A stretch of DNA of 64,000 bases from Streptococcus uberis (GTDB lineage: Bacteria > Bacillota > Bacilli > Lactobacillales > Streptococcaceae): NCBI RefSeq assembly GCF_000785785.1, contig NZ_JRQN01000009.1, positions 27,011-91,010 of the forward strand, given 5' to 3'. The notes under the pieces were generated by a model. The model saw only the letters and a program-made list of their open reading frames with translations. It did not search any database and had not been told where the DNA came from. The first letter of the stretch is position 1; each line of letters opens with the position of its first letter. Below, in pieces: positions 30,358-38,870 of this stretch. Made by a program: the position numbers and the translations under genes.

Positions 30358-30405
30358 ATGATGAACATAATGAAAATTTCTAATTGGCAAAGCTGGCATA
30401 GGTAA
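30358..30405 (+). CDS. Trp-containing leader peptide of the trpXYZ attenuator
   Basis: A 15-codon ORF reads MMNIMKISNWQSWHR-stop, with two Trp codons (30385 and 30394) three codons apart, next to a promoter 30 nt upstream. A purine-rich GAGAGG lies about 11 nt before its start. Two Trp in 15 residues, in the leader of a predicted tryptophan transporter, fits leader-peptide attenuation: scarce Trp-tRNA would stall ribosomes at the Trp codons. The call rests on sequence and context only; no such RNA has been tested here. Confidence 0.65.
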   Translation: MMNIMKISNWQSWHR

Positions 30406-30436
30406 AGTTGTGTTTATGGTTTGGCATAGATACGGC

Positions 30437-30525
30437 TTTTAGAGGTACTCTAAAAAACTATCTGTGCGCGAGTCTTGACTATCAAAAAAGCGCTTAGTAT
30501 AACTTACTATGCGCTTTTTCTTTTT
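30437..30525 (+). promoter_or_regulatory. Attenuator region with alternative hairpins and terminator
   Basis: After the leader peptide come a perfect hairpin TTTTAGAG-GTA-CTCTAAAA (30437-30455) and then a terminator with arms AAAAAGCGC / GCGCTTTTT (30485-30519), ending in TTTTTCTTTTT. GCGC at 30477-30480 could pair with the terminator's own GCGC, and AAAGC in the peptide's Trp region with GCTTT at 30434-30438, giving switchable folds. No T-box signature (GGTGG-type) is present, so attenuation by ribosome position is the better reading. Confidence 0.6.
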
Positions 30526-30544
30526 ATCTCACGAAAGGTTACTT

Positions 30545-31543
30545 ATGAAAAATAAAAATTTAATGGCTACATTACTAATTCTGGTCATAATGGTTTGTTC
30601 AGCTCTGCTATTAGAAAAGCCAAAAGGCGCTAATCAATTTCTAGACAAAAAGGTTGTCCGTGTTGGTATCTTGCAGCTACTTACCCACGAAGCTCTAGAT
30701 CAAATAGAAAAAGGGATTGAGGATGAATTAGGAAAATCAAATAGTTCAAAGGTTAAGATTCAAATCAAATTGATGAATGCTCAAGGAGACCAAAGCAAGA
30801 TACAAACAATGAGTCAACAATTAGCTGGTGGAGCTAGTGATATTTTAGTTGGAATAGCTACACCGGCTGCACAAGGTCTTGCGGCAGCGACTAAAGATAT
30901 TCCAGTTGTTATGTCAGCAATTTCAGATCCAGTCGGAGCTAAGTTGGTATCAAACCTGAAAAAGCCTGAAGGGAATGTGACTGGCTTATCAAATAGAGTG
31001 CCAGTGAAGCAGACGGTTGACTTAATTAAACAGCTAACGCCGACTGTTAAAACAATTGGTATTCTTTATGCAAGTAATGAGGATAATTCGATTTCTCAAG
31101 TAAATGACTTCAAAGCTATTGCACAGTCAAAAGGTTACACTGTTAAAACCTATGCTGTACCGTCAACTAATGAGGTCTCATCAACCATGTCAGCTATGGC
31201 TGGGAAAGTAGATGCTTTATTTATTCCACAGGATAATACAATTGCTTCAGCATTTGCAACAGTTGTATCGTCAGCTAATGCTGCGACTTTACCAATCTAT
31301 TCTAGTGTGGACACAATGGTTAAAGATGGTAGCGTAGCTTCTATTTCACAAAGTCAGTATCAGTTAGGTGTTGAAACTGCAAAGCAAGTGAAGGAGTTGA
31401 TTGCTGGTAAAAAGGTTTCCCAAGTGCCGGTGACAATTGTCGATACAGGTAAACCTGTTCTTAATTTGAAAGCAGCAAAAGCTCTAGGCATATCTGTTCC
31501 AGACGATTTAAAGAAAGAATCAGATATTTTAGTGAAAGAATAG
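30545..31543 (+). CDS. trpX: ABC transporter substrate-binding protein, predicted tryptophan
   Basis: 332 aa from the ATG at 30545 (RBS GAAAGG); an earlier in-frame ATG at 30509 is inside the terminator hairpin. It has an N-terminal hydrophobic segment (about 6-24) and an ABC substrate-binding fold (PF04392-like) with VVMSAISDPVGAKLV and TGLSNRVPVKQTVDLIKQL. No lipobox Cys is obvious (a lone Cys in VMVCSALL). trpX is inferred from family order X-Y-Z and the Trp-rich leader. Confidence 0.8.
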   Translation: MKNKNLMATLLILVIMVCSALLLEKPKGANQFLDKKVVRVGILQLLTHEALDQIEKGIEDELGKSNSSKVKIQIKLMNAQGDQSKIQTMSQQLAGGASDILVGIATPAAQGLAAATKDIPVVMSAISDPVGAKLVSNLKKPEGNVTGLSNRVPVKQTVDLIKQLTPTVKTIGILYASNEDNSISQVNDFKAIAQSKGYTVKTYAVPSTNEVSSTMSAMAGKVDALFIPQDNTIASAFATVVSSANAATLPIYSSVDTMVKDGSVASISQSQYQLGVETAKQVKELIAGKKVSQVPVTIVDTGKPVLNLKAAKALGISVPDDLKKESDILVKE

Positions 31544-31555
31544 AAAGGAAAAAAT

Positions 31556-32425
31556 ATGATTATTTCATCCGTATCACAAGGCCTCCTATGGGGAATTCTC
31601 GGTTTAGGGATTTACCTTACTTTTAGAATCTTAAATTTTCCAGATATGACGACTGAAGGTTCCTTTCCTTTGGGAGGTGCCGTTGCTGTCACTGTTATGA
31701 ATCAGGGATATCATCCAATGTTAGCAGTTAGCTTAGGAATGCTTGCAGGCGCATTAGCTGGTCTAGTAACTGGGCTTTTATACACAAAAGGTAAAATTCC
31801 AACTATTCTCGCTGGAATCTTGGTTATGACTTCGTGTAATTCGATTATGTTAATGGTTATGAAGCGTGCTAATTTAGGCCTTCATAATCTTAAAAGATTG
31901 CAAGATTATTTACCATTTAGGCCGGACATTAATCTTCTCTTGATGGGGTTGCTTGCAGTAATTCTTGTCATTTCAGTCTTGATTTATTTTCTTTATACAG
32001 ATTTAGGACAAGCTTATATTGCAACTGGAGACAACCGCGAAATGGCTAAAAGTTTTGGTATTAAAACTGACCGTATGGAAGTGATGGGACTAGTTGTCTC
32101 GAATGCATTAATTGCTTTGGCAGGTTCATTGGTGAGCCAGCAAGATGGCTATGCTGATGTTTCAAAGGGAATTGGTGTCATCGTTATTGGCTTAGCAAGT
32201 ATTATAGTTGGTGAAGTTCTGTATTCGACAGGATTAACCTTACTGGAACGACTTATTGCTATTGTTGTTGGATCAATTTTATATCAATTTTTAATTGCGA
32301 CAGTAATTGTTTTAGGTTTTAATACTAATTATTTAAAATTATTCAGTGCCATTGTTTTAGCCATCTGTTTGATGGTCCCAGTGATCAGACAAAAAATACT
32401 TAAGGGAGTGAGGTTAAGCAGATGA
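31556..32425 (+). CDS. trpY: ABC transporter permease, predicted tryptophan
   Basis: 289 aa, about eight membrane helices of the BPD_transp_2 (branched-chain amino-acid permease-like) family, including NFPDMTTEGSFPLGGAV near the N-terminus and GDNREMAKSFGIKTD. It lies 12 nt after trpX and overlaps trpZ by ATGA, so all three parts of the importer are co-translated. Confidence 0.85.
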   Translation: MIISSVSQGLLWGILGLGIYLTFRILNFPDMTTEGSFPLGGAVAVTVMNQGYHPMLAVSLGMLAGALAGLVTGLLYTKGKIPTILAGILVMTSCNSIMLMVMKRANLGLHNLKRLQDYLPFRPDINLLLMGLLAVILVISVLIYFLYTDLGQAYIATGDNREMAKSFGIKTDRMEVMGLVVSNALIALAGSLVSQQDGYADVSKGIGVIVIGLASIIVGEVLYSTGLTLLERLIAIVVGSILYQFLIATVIVLGFNTNYLKLFSAIVLAICLMVPVIRQKILKGVRLSR

Positions 32426-33183
32426 GTGAAAAAATTATTGAACTAATTGATGCCAGTCTTTTTGTAAACAATGGATTTGATGAGACCAAAACAATACTTG
32501 ATAATGTTTCCTTGACCATTAACAAAGGTGATTTTATTACCATTTTGGGTGGTAACGGAGCTGGAAAATCAACTCTTTTTAACCTTATTGCAGGAACCTT
32601 ACTCTTATCTAAAGGCCAAATCCGCATTTTAGGCCATGATGTGACACATTTAGGTGCAGAAAGACGAGCTACTTATTTGTCTCGTGTTTTCCAGGATCCT
32701 AAAATGGGGACAGCTCCACGCATGACTGTAGCAGAAAATCTATTGATTGCTGAAAAAAGAGGCGAAAAAAGACAACTGAGAAAACGTTCTTTAGTTCACA
32801 GAAGTCAGCACTATTTGTCTTTGTTAGCCAAGACGGGTAATGGTTTGGAAAATCATTTAGAAACGCCAACTGGATTATTGTCAGGCGGACAAAGACAAGC
32901 ATTAAGTCTCTTGATGGCAACTATAAAACGACCAGATTTACTACTGTTAGACGAACATACTGCAGCACTAGATCCTAAAACTAGCAAGTCATTAATGGCT
33001 TTAACGAATCAATTTGTTGAAGAGGATCAGTTAACAGCCCTGATGATTACCCACCACATGGAAGATGCGCTGACTTATGGCAATCGTTTAATTGTGATGA
33101 AAGATGGAAAGATTATTCAAGACTTAGACTCGTCAGAAAAGGCTAAGATGGTAATCACGGATTATTATCAACTTTTCGAATAG
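32422..33183 (+). CDS. trpZ: ABC transporter ATP-binding protein, predicted tryptophan
   Basis: 253 aa ATPase: Walker A GGNGAGKST (about 41-49), Q-loop SRVFQDPKMG, signature LSGGQRQALSLLM and Walker B LLLLDEHTAALD, then H-loop THHMEDAL. Note DEH rather than the more usual DEP after the Walker B Glu. It is the third gene of the importer, followed by a strong terminator. Confidence 0.88.
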   Translation: MSEKIIELIDASLFVNNGFDETKTILDNVSLTINKGDFITILGGNGAGKSTLFNLIAGTLLLSKGQIRILGHDVTHLGAERRATYLSRVFQDPKMGTAPRMTVAENLLIAEKRGEKRQLRKRSLVHRSQHYLSLLAKTGNGLENHLETPTGLLSGGQRQALSLLMATIKRPDLLLLDEHTAALDPKTSKSLMALTNQFVEEDQLTALMITHHMEDALTYGNRLIVMKDGKIIQDLDSSEKAKMVITDYYQLFE

Positions 33184-33192
33184 AATGAATTG

Positions 33193-33218
33193 CTAAGACC
33201 AGGTTGGTCTTAGTTTTT
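33193..33218 (+). terminator. trpXYZ terminator
   Basis: Perfect stem CTAAGACCA-GGT-TGGTCTTAG followed by five T. Confidence 0.92.
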
Positions 33219-33267
33219 AAATTGTTGAAAGTAGGGTAGTGATTTTCAAGTATATTTTCTTCTTTTA

Positions 33268-33276
33268 TGGTATACT
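33268..33276 (+). promoter_or_regulatory. Extended -10 promoter of rnjB
   Basis: TGGTATACT, followed by an 86-nt leader with a small hairpin GTAGC-TAA-GCTAC (33287-33299). Confidence 0.5.
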
Positions 33277-33362
33277 ATAAGGGAGTGTAGCTAAGCTACA
33301 AAGCAGTAAATCGACTTACAAGTTAAGGACCGTATGTAATAATTATTAAAAAGAGGAGTATC

Positions 33363-35024
33363 ATGAGTGATATTAAAATAATCGCCTTAGGTGGAGTTCG
33401 TGAGTATGGTAAGAACTTCTATTTGGTGGAAGTCAATGAGTCAATGTTCATTTTAGATGCTGGTATTAAATATCCAGAAAATGAACAATTAGGTGTGGAT
33501 TTAGTTATTCCTAATTTAGATTATGTTATCGAAAACAAAGAAAAAGTTCAAGGGGTCTTTTTAACCCATGGGCATGCTGACGCAATAGGGGCATTACCTT
33601 ACTTGTTGTCAGAAGTCTCAGTGCCTGTTTTTGGCTCAGAATTGACTATTGAACTAGCCAAGTTATTTGTTAAAAATAATAACAATACAAGGAAATTTAA
33701 CAATTTCCATGTTGTCGATAGTAATACCGAAATTGAATTTAAAGATGGTTTAGTATCTTTCTTTAAAACAACGCACTCAATTCCAGAAAGTTTAGGAATT
33801 GTGATTGGAACCGATCAAGGTAATATTGTCTACACAGGAGACTTTAAGTTTGACCCTGCCGCACGTAAATTTTATGAAACAGACCTTGGAAGACTGGCAG
33901 AAATTGGTAAAGAAGGAGTTCTAGCCTTATTAGCTGATTCAGCAAATGCGACAAGCAATATTCAAATTGCAAGTGAGTCTGAAGTTGGCGAAGAAATGGC
34001 AACTGTCATTGGTGATGCAGATGGTCGTGTTATTGTGGCAGCAGTTGCTTCAAACTTAGTTCGTATTCAACAGGTGTTAGATGCTGCTGTTGCACATGGT
34101 CGTCGTGTTGTTTTGACGGGAACAGATGTTGAAAACATTGTACGTACAGCCATTCGTTTGAAAAAATTAATGATTGTTGACGAGCGCCTTTTAATCAAGC
34201 CCAAAGACATGCATAAATTTGAAGACCATGAGTTGGTTATTTTAGAGGCTGGTCGAATGGGTGAGCCGATTAACAGTTTACAAAAAATGGCTGTTGGTCG
34301 TCACCGCTATGTACAAATCAAAGATGGCGACTTAGTATATATTGTTACAACGCCTAATGTCTCAAAAGAAGCCATGATGGCGCGTGTTGAAAACCTTGTT
34401 TATAAAGCAGGTGGCAGTGTCAAATTGATTACCCAAAACCTACGTGTATCCGGCCATGCTAATGGGCGCGATTTGCAACTTTTAATCAATTTAATGAAAC
34501 CTAAGTATCTTTTCCCTGTTCAAGGAGAGTACCGAGACCTAGCTGCTCATGCCATTGTAGCCCAAGAAGTTGGCATATTCCCAGAAAATATTTATATCAT
34601 GAAACGTGGGGATATCATGGTCTTGAATCAAGAGGGATTCCTTCATGAAGGTGGCGTCCCTGCAAGTGACGTCATGATAGATGGAAATGCTATTGGCGAC
34701 GTTGGTAATATTGTTCTTAGGGATCGTAAAGTTCTCTCTGAAGATGGTATCTTTATCGTTGTCATTACTGTCAACAAAAAAGAAAAAATGATTGTATCAA
34801 AAGCAAAAGTTAACACACGCGGTTTTGTTTATGTTAAGAAGAGCCGAGATATTCTTCGTGAAAGTGCAGAACTTGTTAATACAACGGTCGGCAATTATTT
34901 ATTAGAAGATAATTTTGACTGGGGAGAATTAAAGAGTTCTGTCAGAGATGAATTGTCTAGATTCTTATTTGAACAGACAAAGCGTCGACCTGCGATTCTT
35001 CCAGTTGTAATGGAAGTGAGATAA
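33363..35024 (+). CDS. rnjB: Ribonuclease J2
   Basis: 553 aa RNase J: metallo-beta-lactamase plus beta-CASP domains. The metal motif reads THGHADAIGALPYL near residue 70; the canonical HxHxDH of J1 is replaced by HxHxDA. The late motif SGHANGRDLQ differs from the J1 form as well. These departures are what mark the weakly active J2 paralogue, which works in complex with J1 in mRNA decay and rRNA maturation. J1 is not in this window. RBS AGAGGAG. Confidence 0.88.
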   Translation: MSDIKIIALGGVREYGKNFYLVEVNESMFILDAGIKYPENEQLGVDLVIPNLDYVIENKEKVQGVFLTHGHADAIGALPYLLSEVSVPVFGSELTIELAKLFVKNNNNTRKFNNFHVVDSNTEIEFKDGLVSFFKTTHSIPESLGIVIGTDQGNIVYTGDFKFDPAARKFYETDLGRLAEIGKEGVLALLADSANATSNIQIASESEVGEEMATVIGDADGRVIVAAVASNLVRIQQVLDAAVAHGRRVVLTGTDVENIVRTAIRLKKLMIVDERLLIKPKDMHKFEDHELVILEAGRMGEPINSLQKMAVGRHRYVQIKDGDLVYIVTTPNVSKEAMMARVENLVYKAGGSVKLITQNLRVSGHANGRDLQLLINLMKPKYLFPVQGEYRDLAAHAIVAQEVGIFPENIYIMKRGDIMVLNQEGFLHEGGVPASDVMIDGNAIGDVGNIVLRDRKVLSEDGIFIVVITVNKKEKMIVSKAKVNTRGFVYVKKSRDILRESAELVNTTVGNYLLEDNFDWGELKSSVRDELSRFLFEQTKRRPAILPVVMEVR

Positions 35025-35070
35025 TCATCAGGTATAGCGTCTAATAGTGCGCAAGCAGATTGAAAAATGA

Positions 35071-35113
35071 AAAAAAGAGGAAGACTGTGTTCAAAGGTCT
35101 ATCCTCTTTCTCT
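35071..35113 (+). terminator. rnjB terminator
   Basis: Stem AAAGAGG-A-AGAC / GTCT-AT-CCTCTTT with an 11-nt loop, followed by a CT/T-rich tract. Confidence 0.7.
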
Positions 35114-35139
35114 ATCTGAATACTACTAAAGGAGTAATT

Positions 35140-35925
35140 ATGGCATCACTAATCATTGAATACAAATCTGAAGTTATGGAGATGGAAAGACATGTTAATG
35201 TTATTTACCCCGACCAATCTGAATTAGCAACTTCAGATCAAGGGGATACAGATATCCCAGTACTCTATCTCTTGCATGGGATGGGAGGCAATGAAAATTC
35301 GTGGATGAAACGGACAAATATCGAACGCCTTGTTCGACATACGAACCTGATTATTGTCATGCCATCAACTGATTTAGGCTGGTATACAGATACAGCATCT
35401 GGTCTGCCTTACTATAGGATGATCGCCGAGGAATTACCAAAGGTATTATCTAGTTTCTTTCCTAATATGACAACTAAACGTGAGAAAACCTTTATTGCTG
35501 GCCTTTCTATGGGTGGTTATGGTGCATTTAAGTTAGCATTGCTCAGTAAAAAATTCTCCTATTGTGCTTCCTTTTCAGGCGCTTTAGGCATACCAGAAAG
35601 AATTGAAAGTGAATTGGACGAGCAGACGTCGCGCTATTGGCAAGGGATATTTGGCCAAGAATCAGACAATAATTTGGAGACATTTTATTTGACGCATATG
35701 GTCAAAGGATTTGATTTTAAGACCAAATTCTATGCCTGGTGTGGGTATGAGGACTTTTTATTCAAAGCAAATGAAAAAGCTGTCGCGGAATTAAATGACT
35801 TAGGGTTAGGCATACACTATGACAAATCACATGGGAAGCATGAATGGTATTACTGGAATAAACAGCTAGAAGTTTTGTTAGAATGGCTCCCCATTCATTA
35901 TGTTAAAGAAGAAAGGTTATCTTAA
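35140..35925 (+). CDS. estA: Esterase family alpha/beta hydrolase (EstA-like)
   Basis: 261 aa, esterase-D/tributyrin-esterase family. The oxyanion-region motif is YLLHGMGGNENSW, the nucleophile elbow GLSMGGYGAFKLAL (Ser near 128), and the C-terminal catalytic His lies in SHGKHEWYYW. No signal peptide, so cytosolic. The streptococcal homologue EstA hydrolyses short-chain acyl esters; physiological substrate unknown. RBS AAAGGAG. Confidence 0.85.
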   Translation: MASLIIEYKSEVMEMERHVNVIYPDQSELATSDQGDTDIPVLYLLHGMGGNENSWMKRTNIERLVRHTNLIIVMPSTDLGWYTDTASGLPYYRMIAEELPKVLSSFFPNMTTKREKTFIAGLSMGGYGAFKLALLSKKFSYCASFSGALGIPERIESELDEQTSRYWQGIFGQESDNNLETFYLTHMVKGFDFKTKFYAWCGYEDFLFKANEKAVAELNDLGLGIHYDKSHGKHEWYYWNKQLEVLLEWLPIHYVKEERLS

Positions 35926-35954
35926 ATCAAGCCGATTTCTAGATTATAGGAAAA

Positions 35955-36680
35955 ATGAAGAAATTTTTAAAATTAATTTTATGGCTACCAATGACACTAA
36001 TAAAATGGTTATTCCGTATCATTTGGGGATTTGTCCAAACTATTTTGTTACTAGCAATTGTTATTTTTGGTCTCATTTATTATTCGAATCATAGTGACTC
36101 AGTCCTGGCCAACAATATTTCTCGTATTACTAATCAAATTGTTTCTATTTTTGACGCCATTGACAATAATAAACAAAAATCAAGCACTGCTAGTAAGCAT
36201 CAAGATAATGATCATATCAAGGATCATGAAAATAGTAGATGGGTTAAAAATGAAGCCAGCATATATATTAATGCGACTGACCCTGTCTTTATAAATGCCT
36301 ACCACGCTGCAATTAATAATTGGAACAATACAGGTGCCTTTACTTTTGTTTTAACCCAAAATGCAAAAGCTGCAAATATCATTGCTGATCAAATGAATGA
36401 CAGTAAGATCAATGCAGCAGGCTTAGCAAAAGTTGAGAGTAGGTCGTTAAATCAATACATTGACAATGCCAAAGTTTATTTGAATGCTTATTACTTATTG
36501 GATAAGTCTTATGGCTATCAAATGGATAGAATTGTTCATACTGCAGAACATGAACTTGGGCATGCCATCGGACTTGAGCATAAGGATACAGAAAACTCAG
36601 TAATGCAATCATCAGGTTCTTTTTTTGGAATTGAGCAAACTGATATCAATGAAGTGAATAACTTGTATCAAAGCAACTAA
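35955..36680 (+). CDS. Membrane-anchored matrixin-like zinc metalloprotease
   Basis: 241 aa. An N-terminal membrane region (about 5-45) is followed by a polar linker and a C-terminal catalytic domain with HTAEHELGHAIGLEH, an exact HExxHxxGxxH metzincin motif, then a Met-turn-like SVMQSSG. The domain should face outside. Substrate unknown; related small predicted Zn proteases exist in other streptococci. RBS AGGAAAA is only moderate. It follows estA by 29 nt and may be co-transcribed. Confidence 0.85.
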   Translation: MKKFLKLILWLPMTLIKWLFRIIWGFVQTILLLAIVIFGLIYYSNHSDSVLANNISRITNQIVSIFDAIDNNKQKSSTASKHQDNDHIKDHENSRWVKNEASIYINATDPVFINAYHAAINNWNNTGAFTFVLTQNAKAANIIADQMNDSKINAAGLAKVESRSLNQYIDNAKVYLNAYYLLDKSYGYQMDRIVHTAEHELGHAIGLEHKDTENSVMQSSGSFFGIEQTDINEVNNLYQSN

Positions 36681-36703
36681 ATCTTGGTCAGTTTGTCACT
36701 AAG

Positions 36704-36728
36704 AAATGTCCCATCTGGGGCATTTTTT
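36704..36728 (+). terminator. Terminator upstream of the ABC-F gene
   Basis: Stem AAATGTCCC-ATCT-GGGGCATTT with one G-T pair, then T-run. Confidence 0.85.
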
Positions 36729-36737
36729 TGATAGAAT
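36729..36737 (+). promoter_or_regulatory. Extended -10 directly before the ABC-F start
   Basis: TGATAGAAT ends 6 nt before the ATG at 36744, so the mRNA would begin at or near the start codon. Confidence 0.5.
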
Positions 36738-36743
36738 AGAGTT

Positions 36744-38654
36744 ATGATAATTTTACAAGGTAACAAAATTGAACGCTCCTTCTCAGGAGATGTATTATTT
36801 AAAGGTATCAACATACAGGTTGATGAAAGAGACAGGATAGCTTTAGTTGGCCCAAATGGTGCTGGTAAATCGACACTATTAAAAATTCTAGTAGGAGAAG
36901 AATCGCCAACTAGTGGGGATATCATTAAGAAGAAGGATATGACTTTATCCTATCTTGCTCAGGATAGTCGTTTTGAATCAGAAAAGACTATTTACGCAGA
37001 AATGCTCAAAGTTTTCTCTGAACTCCGTAAAGATGAAGAGCGACTTAGACAAATGGAAGCAGATATGGCCAAGCTTTCAGCGGAGCAATTGGACAAAGTA
37101 ATGCATGATTATGATACCTTGTCTGAGAGTTTTCGACAAAATCATGGCTTCACCTATGAATCAGAAATTAAAGCTATTTTAAATGGATTTAAGTTTGATG
37201 AGTCTATGTGGGATATGCCAATTTCAGCTCTTTCTGGCGGTCAAAATACACGTCTTGCTTTGGCAAAAATGCTCTTAGAAGGTCCAGATTTGTTGGTTCT
37301 TGATGAGCCGACCAATCATTTAGATATTGAGACAATAGCTTGGTTAGAAAACTATTTGGCTAATTATCAAGGGGCTTTGATCATTGTCAGTCACGACCGA
37401 TATTTTTTAGATAAAGTTGCAACTGTCACGATGGATTTGAATAAGTTTTCATTAGATTCCTACCCAGGAAATTATTCTCAGTTTGTCGATTTGAAGGCTG
37501 AAAAATTAGCAACTGAACAAAAAAACTTTGATAAGCAACAAAAAGAAATTGCTAAATTGGAAGATTTTGTTCAGAAAAACATTGTCCGTGCGTCAACAAC
37601 AAAACGGGCTCAAGCTAGACGCAAACAATTAGAAAAAATTGATCGACTAGATAAGCCATCTGCCTCAAAAAAATCGGCTCATATGACTTTTTACAGTGAG
37701 AAAGCTTCAGGAAATAAGGTTCTAACTATTGAACAGGCAGCTATCGGCTATGGTGATCAGATTCTTTCTGAACCAATTACCTTTGAAGTCAATAAGTTCG
37801 ATGCAATTGCTATTGTAGGACCAAACGGCATAGGTAAGTCAACTTTAATAAAATCTTTAATTGGTCAACTCCCTTTTATCAAAGGGCAAATAAAGTACGG
37901 GGCAAATTTAGAGATTGGTTATTATGATCAAACCCAGTCTCGATTAACAGTCAACAATCGCGTTATTGATGAATTATGGAATGACTTTCCAAGGACCCCT
38001 GAAGTCGACATTCGAAACCGTCTGGGGGCATTCCTTTTTAGTGGTGATGATGTTAAAAAAACAGTGGGCATGTTATCTGGGGGGTGAAAAAGCACGTCTA
38101 TTGCTAGCCAAACTATCAATGGAAAATAATAATGTCTTGCTTTTAGATGAACCTACTAACCACTTGGATATTGATAGCAAAGAGGTTTTAGAGAATGCAC
38201 TCATTGATTATGATGGCACCTTAGTCTTTGTTAGCCATGACCGTTATTTTATCAACCGCGTAGCAACAAAAGTATTAGAAATAGGGCAAGAAGGGTCGCA
38301 ACTTTTTCTTGGTGATTACGATTATTATCTTGAGAAAAAAGCTGAGCTGGAGGAAATGGCATGCTTAGAGGCGCAGCATTAGCCAAAGAGCGTCAAGAAG
38401 TTCAAAAAGTAACCGACTATCAGCTTCAAAAAGAAAGTCAAAAAGAGGTCCGCAAGTTACAGAGACGCTTGGCAGAAATTGAAGACTTGTTAGAATCCAT
38501 TGAGGAACAAGTTGAACAGTTAGAAGAAAAAATGAGCTTAACCAATGTTACGGGTCAATTAATTGATATGCAAAATGAAATTGACCAACTAAATGAAAAG
38601 CAAGATGTACTTTTGACTGAATGGGAAAGCATTGGGCACCAGTTAGAATTGTAA
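36744..38654 (+). pseudogene. ABC-F family ATPase with two compensating frameshifts
   Basis: Two ABC domains: Walker A GPNGAGKST with LSGGQNTRLAL in the first; GPNGIGKST with LSGGEKARLLL and DEPTNHLD in the second; then a coiled-coil C-terminal domain (KLQRRLAEIEDLLESIEEQ). The first frame stops at 38087 because a G-run at 38079-38084 has six G where five are expected. The frame returns between about 38361 and 38385 through a one-base loss. Corrected length about 636 aa, normal for YdiF/Uup-like ABC-F translation factors. Either decay or assembly error. Confidence 0.8.
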
Positions 38655-38671
38655 GTACTATAAGTTGACCT

Positions 38672-38700
38672 AAAAAAGAGTTGCAGTGTCAGCTCTTTTT
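38672..38700 (+). terminator. Terminator after the ABC-F gene
   Basis: Stem AAAAAGAG / CTCTTTTT with a 12-nt loop and a short T-run. Confidence 0.75.
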
Positions 38701-38810
38701 ATCTGTATTATATAACAGTTATTCTATTTTACAACAAAAATGTTTGTGAATTCTCAAACTAAAAATAGCTAAAAATCCGATTATTAAAGGAAATCTAGTG
38801 ATTCAATTTC

Positions 38811-38839
38811 TTGCATTTAACTATAAAAAAAGATATGAT
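38811..38839 (+). promoter_or_regulatory. pdh operon promoter
   Basis: TTGCAT (38811-38816), 17-nt spacer, TATGAT (38834-38839); 31 nt before the pdhA start. Confidence 0.7.
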
Positions 38840-38870
38840 TAAAATGTAAATCAATATTTTGGAGGCCAAA

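Noticed and set aside
30358..30525. T-box riboswitch for trpXYZ
   Set aside because: No T-box core (AGGGTGG-type) or specifier-loop layout; a Trp-codon leader peptide explains the region better.
35900..36294. Small ORFs overlapping the estA end and the metalloprotease start
   Set aside because: They lack RBS and overlap a well-supported metalloprotease frame.
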